DNA of 64,000 nucleotides from Waddliaceae bacterium (lineage in GTDB: Bacteria; Chlamydiota; Chlamydiia; Chlamydiales; GCA-2709385): assembly GCA_002709385.1 (NCBI GenBank), contig PAQS01000011.1:1-64000 (forward strand). Reading direction: 5' to 3'. Numbering within the stretch: position 1 is the first letter of the stretch; every line of letters starts with the position of its first letter. A program made the translations under genes and the position numbers. Below are positions 10,033 through 19,613 of this stretch, one piece after another. The notes beneath the pieces are model-generated. The model saw only the letters and a list, made by a program, of their open reading frames with translations. It ran no database searches and was not told the origin of the DNA.

Positions 10033-12540
10033 TTATGGCATGTACCAGTACCCGTGAAGCTTTTTTTCATCTTTAGGTTGTCTGTTTTTTAATTCTTCAC
10101 TGGGCATCCAGTCTTCAGGCATGAGCATACCACTTGTAAAGATGAGTGAGGAGATTGTTTCATGAATGGTGAATTCGTTTTGTGGGACGTTTACTTTGGG
10201 GTGGCAAGACCAGGTGCGCCATACGGGGATATTTTGATTTGCTGGATTCATGAATTGTATTTCTTCTCCACTGACTGTTTTTGTTGTCCAAACCAGTTTT
10301 TTTAAGTCGCTGTACATTCCACCGGTAATTCCATAAATACCGATACCAGGAACAGGATCAGCTATACCGTCACTATTACTAATATCATGTTGAATTTCGA
10401 TGGGATAAACAGACCCTAAGCCTGTAACCCACGACATTCCCATAGGATTTGCTCCTAAAATGAAGTCTGCATTAAGAGTAGCAATATTGAAATATTCATG
10501 GTTTTCAGAAGCTTCTGAAGCTAAAAGTAAAGCTCTCGACTGATTTGTCATGAAGGTAGCTCCCCACTCCATCCAAAAATCCCGGTTTTTTGGCCAACTT
10601 TGACGATAAGGTTGTTCAATCGACCACTTAGCAAGTTCACGGGCTGTTTGCTCATATTTTTTTGCCCAGTTCATTTGAACAAAAGAGTGCAAATCCTCTT
10701 TACTAATCAATAGAAAGCTGTAGTAGAGCCAAGGAGAAAAGTCACGCATGTTAAAAGGCCATTCGTAAGGGCGAGGGGCATTTCTGCTATCTTCAACGGC
10801 AAGATCCAAATACTTTGTGTTTTTTGTTAGCATGAATAAGCGCAAATGCGCGTGAGTGAGGAAGGGGCGTAAATCTTCTTCTTTTTCTTCCCATGGAATA
10901 GTATAGGTTTTTCCTCGACCACGGTTTTCCCGTGCGTGTAGTAAGGTTTTTCCTAAGGAATTTTCTATTTTACTTCCAAATTCATAGGCCTTAAAGGCAA
11001 GTGCTTTATATTGCTCATACTTATCTTCATTAAAAGGACGAATAAGTAAGGCAAATTGAGCAGCAGCAGCAGCGTAAGTAAGGCTGCTCCATCGAGTTCT
11101 CTGAGAGTATGCGTATTTTACTTTAGGGTCATCGATACTAGGATGTGTCCAAGTTTCTACTATTCCAGAAACTCCACCTAATTTATTCATGCTTTTAGTC
11201 CATACAGATAAGCCATACTCGGCTTCATCAAGAATATCGGGAATCCCGTTACCTGATTCAGGTATGAATAATTGTCCGTCAGTGAATTTATTGGGGTGCA
11301 TCTCATAGAGGTACATGAGATCAAAAACACAGAGATAATGGGCAATATTTCGGTCCCAATCAGCAGCATCGTGCCAGCCACCTGTAGCATCTTTTGTAGA
11401 ACGAGTCGTGTCTATACTAGCAGCAATTACATCAAATTCTCGGTAATCTTTTGGAGCATCTACATTTCTCCAAAAAGGAAGGGTTTCGCTTTCGTATACG
11501 GGGTCAGTATGGCATTTTTTTCGGGGCCATCGAGTGTACGGTTCACCAACTTCTATGCCACATCTTTGATGATACAAAGCTCTGGCTGCAGTATAAAATA
11601 CCTCGCCATAAATATCTTCAGAGTGACGAAAGGTCCAAGAACGTCCTACACCAGGTACAGTGATAAATACAGAGCCCTCGTGTTTTAATGGACCTAAATC
11701 CATTTCGTATACATCTTCACCAGTATTCCAACGGGCTTTATTGGGGTCACTACGCTTACTTACTATAGAGTGGCGCTTACTGCGCAATTGAACAGGTCCT
11801 GTATAAACAATTTCTCCACTCTCTTCATCTACAACGTGAAATTCTTTTACCCGAGAAAAGTCGATATGACCAAGTTCTTGAACATAGGCTCCTAAATAGG
11901 CGTACTTCCTCTTTTGAGAAGGCATATAGCCTACTTGGTTCACTTTAATTGCTCGCGATACTGTACGCATTTCATCGTAAAGAAAATGAACTGTTTTGCC
12001 ATCACCAAGTTTAATCGAGTAATGGTGACCATTTTTCATGGATTCAGGAAGGCGAAGATAAGAGTAATGGGCATAGTGAATATGGTGAAAGTCTTTATGC
12101 TTAGCTGCTCCTAAAGACACAAGGTATCGTGAAACTTGACTAGGATGTTTAGGTTCTGTGTATTCCTTATCACTTTGACTATAAACCCAATAATAATCTC
12201 TTGCATTGAGTAATTGTTCTCCTGCATTCATTCGAGCCATGGCAAGGTTTTCTTTGAGCAAAGATCGTTGTTCTTTGTAGGATTCCCAATCTTCGTTTCC
12301 TCTTTCTACACTTTCTCTAAATGCCTGAGAAGATTCGCTATACTTACCATCAGTGAGTCTATCCAACTCTTTTAAAACTTTTGGAATGTTCTCGGTAACC
12401 ACAATGACATAGTCTTTTGATAAAACAAGAATTTGCTCAACACCTTGATAGTTAGGACGATCAATTTTGGTCTCTTGTTCTTCTGCATCTAGAGAGTGGA
12501 CAAAGAGACAGAGCAATGAAATAATGAAGGGCATGAACAT
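10033..12540 (-). CDS. Secreted glycoside hydrolase family 9 protein with N-terminal CelD-like Ig domain
   Basis: Signal peptide; VNQVGYMPSQKRKYAYL (CelD-N), GGWHDAADWDRN, FILGANPMGMSWVTGLG, C-terminal QNEFTIHE. Confidence 0.88.
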   Translation of the reverse strand: MFMPFIISLLCLFVHSLDAEEQETKIDRPNYQGVEQILVLSKDYVIVVTENIPKVLKELDRLTDGKYSESSQAFRESVERGNEDWESYKEQRSLLKENLAMARMNAGEQLLNARDYYWVYSQSDKEYTEPKHPSQVSRYLVSLGAAKHKDFHHIHYAHYSYLRLPESMKNGHHYSIKLGDGKTVHFLYDEMRTVSRAIKVNQVGYMPSQKRKYAYLGAYVQELGHIDFSRVKEFHVVDEESGEIVYTGPVQLRSKRHSIVSKRSDPNKARWNTGEDVYEMDLGPLKHEGSVFITVPGVGRSWTFRHSEDIYGEVFYTAARALYHQRCGIEVGEPYTRWPRKKCHTDPVYESETLPFWRNVDAPKDYREFDVIAASIDTTRSTKDATGGWHDAADWDRNIAHYLCVFDLMYLYEMHPNKFTDGQLFIPESGNGIPDILDEAEYGLSVWTKSMNKLGGVSGIVETWTHPSIDDPKVKYAYSQRTRWSSLTYAAAAAQFALLIRPFNEDKYEQYKALAFKAYEFGSKIENSLGKTLLHARENRGRGKTYTIPWEEKEEDLRPFLTHAHLRLFMLTKNTKYLDLAVEDSRNAPRPYEWPFNMRDFSPWLYYSFLLISKEDLHSFVQMNWAKKYEQTARELAKWSIEQPYRQSWPKNRDFWMEWGATFMTNQSRALLLASEASENHEYFNIATLNADFILGANPMGMSWVTGLGSVYPIEIQHDISNSDGIADPVPGIGIYGITGGMYSDLKKLVWTTKTVSGEEIQFMNPANQNIPVWRTWSCHPKVNVPQNEFTIHETISSLIFTSGMLMPEDWMPSEELKNRQPKDEKKLHGYWYMP

Positions 12541-12610
12541 GGACTTTGTTTCTCCATTGGGGCTACCTAAACCCTTGTTCGCCTAATTAAGGATTTTTGT
12601 CAGCTATCAG

Positions 12611-13417
12611 GTGCGATCTTTGTCTAAAATAGAAGAAAAAATTTACTCTTGTACTTGTCCGGTTTTAGATCTTAGGCGAAAACCCGAGTTTTCGGGAGAT
12701 TTATACAAGCAAGATCATCTACAAGAATCACAAATTCTTTATGGAGAGCAAGTAAAAATTATAAAAAAGTCTCAATCATGGGCTTATATTGAGCTTTTAC
12801 AGCAAAAAAAGTGGGAAAACGATCATTTTGTTTCCTATCGTGGTTGGGCACTTCTTGATTACTTTGCTCCTTGTGATTTGATAAAAGAAAAATTTGTTTT
12901 AGTGAAAGCCCTTGAAATTGAAGGGAATCACTATTCTGTGGGTTGTTTTTTCGATAAAAAACAGCTTGTGGGTTTTGATTCTTCTGTTTTCCGTTTATTT
13001 TCTCCTTTAATTAACAATGACCGTGTTTGTTTTTTACAAAATTTTTTAGAGCCTTTCATGGGAACGCCGTATCATTGGGGAGGTTTAAGTTCATATTACG
13101 CAGGCTCTCGTCCTTTAACAGGAGTTGACTGTTCAGGTTTGGTTCATCTTTTATATCGAGGGATGGGGATTGAAGTTCCTAGAGATGCCCATGATCAATA
13201 TCTTTTTTGTCATTTAATTGATCTAAAAGATTTAGCGGTTGGAGATCTTTGTTTTATGCAGCCTGAAGGTAAAGAGAGGGTAGACCATGTAATGATTTAT
13301 TTGGGGGATGGACGTGTTATGGAATCCACAATGGAAGTAAATAGTGTGCGTATTTGTGACTTAGAGCATCGTTTATCTGTTTATTCAGGTTTGGTTTTTT
13401 ATGGTCGAATTCCTTGA
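12611..13417 (+). CDS. NlpC/P60 family cysteine peptidase with N-terminal SH3-like region
   Basis: GTPYHWGG...GVDCSGLVHLLYRGMGIEVPRDAHDQ...VDHVMIYLGDGRVME; GTG start. Confidence 0.9.
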   Translation: MRSLSKIEEKIYSCTCPVLDLRRKPEFSGDLYKQDHLQESQILYGEQVKIIKKSQSWAYIELLQQKKWENDHFVSYRGWALLDYFAPCDLIKEKFVLVKALEIEGNHYSVGCFFDKKQLVGFDSSVFRLFSPLINNDRVCFLQNFLEPFMGTPYHWGGLSSYYAGSRPLTGVDCSGLVHLLYRGMGIEVPRDAHDQYLFCHLIDLKDLAVGDLCFMQPEGKERVDHVMIYLGDGRVMESTMEVNSVRICDLEHRLSVYSGLVFYGRIP

Positions 13418-13520
13418 TTTTTTAGAGGATAAAGGAATATTTTCAAAGCTTGACTCTAAGCATTTTCTATGCTAATTTTTAAACAATCGTTCTTTTTTTA
13501 AGTAGAAATTTGGATTATTG

Positions 13521-14408
13521 ATGCTCAGAAGTATGACGGCCTACGGGCGGGCTCGTAGGACTACATCTTTGGGGCGTTTATTAGTGGAAATTCAATCGGT
13601 AAATCGCCGATTCTTGGAAGTCCACGTATCTCTTCCTTCCGGGATGGGGTCATTAGACGCGGATACTCGTGCGGTGGTAGCTGAACACTTGCATCGTGGT
13701 CACGTATCTGTACGAATCAATTGGGTCATGAATGAAGGCTCGCAAAATGAAGTTCATCCAAATCTTGTTGTAGCAAAGCAACTATGGGATGCGCAGGCTT
13801 CTTTAGCAAAATCTTTAGGTGTTCCTCTTTCTCCTGATCAAGCGATGTCCTGGTTAATGACCCAGAATGGTGTTTTTGAAGTACAGCCAAATGAACGTAT
13901 GGTGGAGGACTTTAAAGAGAGTATTCAATCCTTACTTAAAGAAGCTTTGGATGATTTGATACAGGTGAAAGACGCAGAAGGCTTTGAGTTACAGAAAGAT
14001 ATTTTATCGCGTTTATCTTTGATTGAGTCTTGGATGAAAGAGATTCAGAAATTAGCTCCTTCTGCCATCGATAAGTACCGTCAAAAATTAATGGATCGTT
14101 TGCGTGAGTTTGCTGAAGGGGATCTTACGCAAGATGAGCGTGTATTGAAAGAGTTGGTGATTTATACTGATCGGGTAGACGTAAGCGAAGAAATCACGCG
14201 CTTTTTACACCATATCTCTCATTTTAGAGAGTTGATTTTAAATAAAGAAATCGCTTCTGGTAAGAAGTGTGATTTTTTGATTCAGGAATTGATGAGAGAG
14301 ACGAATACCTGTGGTTCGAAATCGGGATCTCTTGAAGTGAGCCATTTAGTCGTACAGATCAAGGGTGAATTAGAGCGCATCCGTGAACAAGTGCAAAACG
14401 TGGAATAG
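13521..14408 (+). CDS. YicC family protein
   Basis: LRSMTAYGRA..., IQSVNRRFLEV, C-terminal LIQELMRETNTCGSKS. Confidence 0.93.
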   Translation: MLRSMTAYGRARRTTSLGRLLVEIQSVNRRFLEVHVSLPSGMGSLDADTRAVVAEHLHRGHVSVRINWVMNEGSQNEVHPNLVVAKQLWDAQASLAKSLGVPLSPDQAMSWLMTQNGVFEVQPNERMVEDFKESIQSLLKEALDDLIQVKDAEGFELQKDILSRLSLIESWMKEIQKLAPSAIDKYRQKLMDRLREFAEGDLTQDERVLKELVIYTDRVDVSEEITRFLHHISHFRELILNKEIASGKKCDFLIQELMRETNTCGSKSGSLEVSHLVVQIKGELERIREQVQNVE

Positions 14409-14410
14409 AT

Positions 14411-15001
14411 GTGAAAAACGTTTTAGGGAACTTAGAAAAGGGTTTACTCTTTGTAGTGAGTGCTCCGGCTGGAACGGGTAAGACGACTCTTGTGCGCATG
14501 CTTGCGGAAGAGTTCCCTTGTGTTCAGCAAAGTGTTTCGTATACGACGCGTTTACCTCGTCCTTCAGAGGTTGATGGTATTGATTATAACTTTGTTGATG
14601 AGGCGGAGTTTAAAAAGCGCATAGAATCTGGCGACTTTATTGAGCACGTGCATTTGTTTGATCATTATTATGGAACTTCCTTGTCGCATATACAAATGCT
14701 TCAAGAGCAAGGAAAGCATGTTATTTTAGTGATCGATACAGAAGGTGCCTTGCAGTTAAAAGAGCAAGTGAGAGCAACTCTCATTTTTATTTCTCCACCA
14801 TCAGTGGACCATTTAAGAGAACGAATGCTGAAGAGAAGTACTGAAGCTGAGGAAGTCATTCAGCAGAGAGTAGCTCGAGCAGAGCAGGAATTGGCTGCTC
14901 AAAAAAATTATGATTATACTGTCGAGAACGATGATCTCGAAATAGCTTATCAAGTTCTTCGCAGTGTGGTGATTGCTGTGGAACACGCTGTGAATAAATA
15001 G
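14411..15001 (+). CDS. gmk: Guanylate kinase
   Basis: VVSAPAGTGKTTLVRML, SVSYTTRLPRPSEVDGIDYNFV; GTG start. Confidence 0.95.
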   Translation: MKNVLGNLEKGLLFVVSAPAGTGKTTLVRMLAEEFPCVQQSVSYTTRLPRPSEVDGIDYNFVDEAEFKKRIESGDFIEHVHLFDHYYGTSLSHIQMLQEQGKHVILVIDTEGALQLKEQVRATLIFISPPSVDHLRERMLKRSTEAEEVIQQRVARAEQELAAQKNYDYTVENDDLEIAYQVLRSVVIAVEHAVNK

Positions 15002-15026
15002 TTGAAGTTTTAGGAGTAGAAAACAA

Positions 15027-15386
15027 ATGGCAGAGTCCAAAAAACATTTAGGGTTTGACCTGAGTCATTGCTATACCATTGAAGAATTAAGTGAAGTATA
15101 TGGCGGCAATTTGTTTCACCTGGTCAATACGGCGATTGGGCATGCAAAGTATTGGGTGGATTCTGGTCGTGATGTAGATGATCGTATTTCCATCAAAAAC
15201 CGTGCTTATCAAGTTTTACATAAAATGGCTAGTGGCCGTATGGATGTAGATCAGCTCCGATACACTCAATCAGCAAGTGAGTCTATTTCTGTAGACGATA
15301 TCGTTGAGACGAGTAAAGCGAAGCTTGATCAATCAACAATGAAAGAAAGCGGATTAACGGCTGTAAAAGCTGACGCATTGTCCTAA
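15027..15386 (+). CDS. Conserved chlamydial protein after gmk; candidate divergent RNA polymerase omega
   Basis: Position directly after gmk; GGNLFHLVNTAIGHAKYWV...AYQVLHKMASGRM loosely resembles RpoZ. Confidence 0.55.
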   Translation: MAESKKHLGFDLSHCYTIEELSEVYGGNLFHLVNTAIGHAKYWVDSGRDVDDRISIKNRAYQVLHKMASGRMDVDQLRYTQSASESISVDDIVETSKAKLDQSTMKESGLTAVKADALS

Positions 15387-15409
15387 GTAAAAAACAGGGG
15401 GAAGCAGCG

Positions 15410-16036
15410 GTGCACTGTGCCTTATTAGCTCAAGTGACGCAATTGCTCAGAGATGAAGTTCATGAATCTGTACTAGGCTATCTTTTTTTTGGGCTTGCTT
15501 TTCTCCTTCTGATTTTGGGGACTATATTTTTTGTTGGTTGGCGTTTGAGCCATCGATCCCACTCGAAAAGTCCTTTTGGGGCAGCTGAAATGCGTCCAGG
15601 AAAGGATTTAACGTTTGAAGCGATGCAATCTGTGCATCGCTTTCTTTTGTCAAAAAACAAAGAAACAATTGATCTAAATCAAGCAGCAATTTGTCAACGT
15701 ACAAGCAGAATCTTTCCTCACGCGATGCTTTCTCCAGATCGAGTAGTTCTACGACGGGACTATGTACGCACATATGCTTCGGGTGACTGGGTTTCATGGG
15801 GAAGTTTGAGCCCAGAGGCAAAAATTATGACGGAAAGACTGCACGGTGATTTGTCTGCTTATCAAATTGAATACTCATCTCCACTTGCAGAACCAAATCA
15901 AACAAGCGCGGAGTACTATTTGCGTAAACCAGGGCCTCTTTATGTGGACCGGAAAACATTCGCCTTATTGGGGTGGCAAATAGTGCCAGAAACGGATTTA
16001 GAAGTGCTCGTGTACGAAGAAGGAACGAAAAAATAA
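15410..16036 (+). CDS. Hypothetical membrane-anchored protein
   Basis: ORF with one N-terminal TM segment; stop overlaps metG start (TAATG). Confidence 0.7.
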   Translation: MHCALLAQVTQLLRDEVHESVLGYLFFGLAFLLLILGTIFFVGWRLSHRSHSKSPFGAAEMRPGKDLTFEAMQSVHRFLLSKNKETIDLNQAAICQRTSRIFPHAMLSPDRVVLRRDYVRTYASGDWVSWGSLSPEAKIMTERLHGDLSAYQIEYSSPLAEPNQTSAEYYLRKPGPLYVDRKTFALLGWQIVPETDLEVLVYEEGTKK

Positions 16037-18090
16037 TGGCTGATACAAAAGAAAAAATACTGATTACTTCTGCCTTACCTTATGCAAATGGACCTCTACA
16101 CTTTGGTCATATCGCAGGTGCTTATCTTCCAGCAGACTGCTATGCCCGTTTTGAACGCCTGAAAGGTTCTGATGTACTTTACGTCTGTGGTTCCGATGAA
16201 CACGGTGTAGCGATCACCTTAAGTGCTGAAATGGCAGGAAGAACACCAAGAGAGCACGTAGATCACTTTCACAGCATCAATACAAAATTATTCGAGACTC
16301 TAGAGCTTTCGTTTGACCACTATTCAAGAACAACCTGGGAAGGTCATGTAAAACCAAGTCACCAGTACTTCACAGACCTACTCAATAATGGCTTTATTGA
16401 AGAGAAAGTGACAGATCAACTCTACTCTGAAGAAGATGAGAAGTTTTTAGCTGATCGCTATGTTTTAGGAACTTGCCCTTTTTGTGCTTACGAAGAAGCA
16501 CGAGGTGATGAGTGTGGTTCTTGTGGTCAAAGTTACGAAGCAATTGATCTGAAAAATCCTCGCTCAAAAATTACAGGGGCTTCTTTACAACGTAAAGCAA
16601 CAAAGCACTGGTTCTTACTTCTCGATAAGTTTAAAGATAAACTCACAGCTTGGATCGACTCGAAAAATTGGAAACCAAACGTTGTGAATTTTGTGAAGTC
16701 TTATATCGATGAACTACGCCCCAGAGCCATCACTCGTGATATGAATTGGGGGATCCCAGTTCCTTTAGAAGACGCAGAAGGTAAAGTACTTTACGTATGG
16801 TTTGAAGCACCAATCGGTTATATCTCTTCCTCTCAAGAGTGGGCAATTCAAAAGGGAGATCCTGACTTATGGAAACAGTATTGGTGTGATGAAAAGACCA
16901 AGCTTGTCCACTTTATCGGTAAAGATAATATCCCCTTTCATGCTGTCATTTTCCCTGCAATGACAATGGGACAAAACCAAGCATATAAGTTGGTTGATGA
17001 TTTACCAGCAAATGAGTTTTATAAACTTGAAGGTAAACAGTTTAGTAAGTCTGACGCATGGTATATCGATATTGATGATTTCTTTAGTAAATATAGTGCA
17101 GACCAAATTCGTTACGCAATTGCTGCTAATGCTCCTGAAACAAGTGATTCTGAGTTTACCTGGAAAGACTTTCAAAACCGCTGCAATGCGGACTTATTAG
17201 GAAAGTACGGTAATCTTGCCAATCGTGTACTTGTTTTTGCTCACAAACAGTGCGGTGGAAAAGTCCCTGAATTGCTTGACTTAGAAGAAATGGACCGTGA
17301 GTTTCAAGCAAAAATACAAGAACTAACAGAGGCGATTGCAACAGCATTTTCACAGTATCATTTACGCCGAGCTTGTCGCTTGATTATGGAGCTTGCTCAA
17401 GCAGGTAATGTGTACTTTAATGATCGTGAGCCTTGGAAAGATTCTAAGAGTGAAGAAAAACGCTCTCGAATGGAAACGACTATCGCTCTTTGCTTAGAAT
17501 GTCTTAAAACTCTAGCTCTTGTATCGTCTCCTGTGATTCCAGAAAGTGCTCAAAAAGTGTGGGAGTTTCTTGGTTTTGAGAGCAAGTTACAGTCACTGAA
17601 TTGGGAACAAGTACTTGGAACAAAACTAGTGAGTGGGCAAGAGTTGAAGCGTCCTGAAATCCTCTTTAAGAAAATCGAAGACGAGCAAGTGGAAGAAGAA
17701 TTAACGAAGTTACAGAGTTTGAGTAAGAAGCAGGAAGAAGCCAAAGAAATAGCTATTGAACCTATTAAAGACTTGATTACATTTGACGATTTTTGTCGAG
17801 TAGACTTGCGAGTAGGGCAAGTGCTGGAAGCTGAAGAGGTTTCTAAAAGTAAAAAACTCTTAAAACTCCGAGTGGATTTGGGAAGCGAAGTACGTACGAT
17901 AGTTTCCGGAATTCGAGAGTTTTATCAAGCAGATAAGCTTTCAGGCTCTAAAGTCATCGTTGTGGCTAACCTGAAGCCTGCTAAAATTATGGGTATAGAA
18001 AGTGAAGGAATGATTCTTGCCGGTGCTTTTTCTGATCAATTGAAACTTGCTGGTATTCAGGATCTTCCACCAGGAGCTACGGTTTCTTAA
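16036..18090 (+). CDS. metG: Methionyl-tRNA synthetase with C-terminal tRNA-binding (EMAPII-like) domain
   Basis: ITSALPYANGPLHFGHIAGAYLPADCYAR, KMSKS variant KQFSKS, C-terminal DLRVGQVLEAEEV; ATG at 16036, not 15973. Confidence 0.95.
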   Translation: MADTKEKILITSALPYANGPLHFGHIAGAYLPADCYARFERLKGSDVLYVCGSDEHGVAITLSAEMAGRTPREHVDHFHSINTKLFETLELSFDHYSRTTWEGHVKPSHQYFTDLLNNGFIEEKVTDQLYSEEDEKFLADRYVLGTCPFCAYEEARGDECGSCGQSYEAIDLKNPRSKITGASLQRKATKHWFLLLDKFKDKLTAWIDSKNWKPNVVNFVKSYIDELRPRAITRDMNWGIPVPLEDAEGKVLYVWFEAPIGYISSSQEWAIQKGDPDLWKQYWCDEKTKLVHFIGKDNIPFHAVIFPAMTMGQNQAYKLVDDLPANEFYKLEGKQFSKSDAWYIDIDDFFSKYSADQIRYAIAANAPETSDSEFTWKDFQNRCNADLLGKYGNLANRVLVFAHKQCGGKVPELLDLEEMDREFQAKIQELTEAIATAFSQYHLRRACRLIMELAQAGNVYFNDREPWKDSKSEEKRSRMETTIALCLECLKTLALVSSPVIPESAQKVWEFLGFESKLQSLNWEQVLGTKLVSGQELKRPEILFKKIEDEQVEEELTKLQSLSKKQEEAKEIAIEPIKDLITFDDFCRVDLRVGQVLEAEEVSKSKKLLKLRVDLGSEVRTIVSGIREFYQADKLSGSKVIVVANLKPAKIMGIESEGMILAGAFSDQLKLAGIQDLPPGATVS

Positions 18091-18182
18091 ATAAAGAAAG
18101 GTGAAGCAAACTACGCATCTTCCGATAGATCTAGTGAAGCCCTTTATGGGGTGACTTGTGATTTGATTAAGGATTTGACACG

Positions 18183-18794
18183 ATGCGTAGTATGCCTTTG
18201 GCTGTTTTCAGCTTTATTCTCCTTTTTTTATTTATTAGCATTTTCGGATCTAACGTACTTACTCGCTTGCGTTTAAAAGGTCGAATTCCTGTTGTAACAA
18301 GCTTATCGATTAATGGTGATGAGCAGAAAAACGGTACAGCCTTTACTAAACGGCTCGAAGTCCTTGTAGATGCTGCGGATATCGCTCGTGGAAGTATCAT
18401 CATCATAGATGCCCTTCGTTTGGGTGATATTCAGGCAAACCTTCCTGTTTATTTAGAGATGAGAGCTAAAGATTGGCAATTAAATAATCCCATTGTAGAT
18501 CGTTTGGGCTTCTTTACTCCAGATCCTCAAAGTAAAGCCATAGAAGTCAGGGTGGCTCGTCTTGAACGTGAAAGCGGTACTTTGCTTGCTGTTCAAGAGG
18601 GCTTCAATCGTTTAGATGAAGTCGCAGGCAAAATCTTGCAAGTAGGGCAAGTAAGTAGTGAAGGGTATTATTCAGGTCTGAGAGGAGGTCAAGCAGAGCT
18701 AGATTTACGTATTCCTTTAGATCCTAGTTCTGATTTGCCTGGCTTGTATCGTCTTGATTTAGAAATCTTGGTTTCACCTCAGTTTGATTTTTGA
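18183..18794 (+). CDS. Hypothetical secreted or anchored protein
   Basis: ORF with N-terminal hydrophobic segment. Confidence 0.6.
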   Translation: MRSMPLAVFSFILLFLFISIFGSNVLTRLRLKGRIPVVTSLSINGDEQKNGTAFTKRLEVLVDAADIARGSIIIIDALRLGDIQANLPVYLEMRAKDWQLNNPIVDRLGFFTPDPQSKAIEVRVARLERESGTLLAVQEGFNRLDEVAGKILQVGQVSSEGYYSGLRGGQAELDLRIPLDPSSDLPGLYRLDLEILVSPQFDF

Positions 18795-19465
18795 ATTTGA
18801 GAAAAGGACTTGGAACCACTGAGTAAAATATGCCAGTATTTTATTTTTTTCTTTTCTGAAGAGTTTTTTAGAGCCTTTATCAATGATGTTTTGAGATTAT
18901 CGATATCACCATTTTCTAAGGTATAGATAGTAAGGTCAAAACCGTTTTCTTCCTTTGTTATAAGAAGAGCTACAGTGTGATTGGGAACAATTTTTAGAGT
19001 TGAATGGTGTTGTAATACAATAAGGCGTTCATTGTTCATTTCTAATATGTTAGAAATATTATTAAGGGTTTGACTTAAGCAATTGATACCTGTGCCAGGT
19101 AAAACAAGATGAAACTCAGGCTTGAGTTCTTGTTTTTGATCTAAGCTTAAATAATTTTCACATTGGAAAAGTGCTAACTGTCGCCATTTCTGTTTCGTTT
19201 CTATGGAATGATCAGTGCAAATTGATGGAAAGATCGTTTGTAGTGGCTCGTTGAATACTTCATAACTATCTGACTGCTCAATGATAGAAAAAGAAAAGTG
19301 GGAAAGGTTTTTAGGTTCAATTTTCCAGGTTTCTTAAGTCATTAATAAAAAACATTCAGGCATCTCTACTTCTGTAAAAGAAGGAGTAGAAGGAGAAGTT
19401 GTTGCTACTTCATCTAAGTCGATGGAATGAAGTTCTTTTTTTAAGGAGTCATTTAGAGAAATCAT
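18779..19465 (-). pseudogene. 228-codon ORF interrupted by one in-frame TAA at 19334-19336
   Basis: Manual translation: MISLNDSLKKELHSIDLDEVATTSPSTPSFTEVEMPECFLLMT*ETWKIEPKNLSHFSFSIIEQSDS...GTGINCLSQTLNNISNILEMNNERLIVL..., continuous with the track ORF 18779..19039. Confidence 0.7.
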
Positions 19466-19613
19466 AATTACACCATTTTTATAAAAAATTAGCATAAATT
19501 TTTTGTATTTTTTAATTGTTAGTATATTAACAAGATTAAAAAATATAATATAATGTATGATATTATGTGTTTATGTGAAATTTTTTTATATACAGTAAGA
19601 TGGGGTATAATTC

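Noticed and set aside
11272-11688. 138-aa plus-strand ORF
   Set aside because: Antisense to the GH9 gene, no supporting motif
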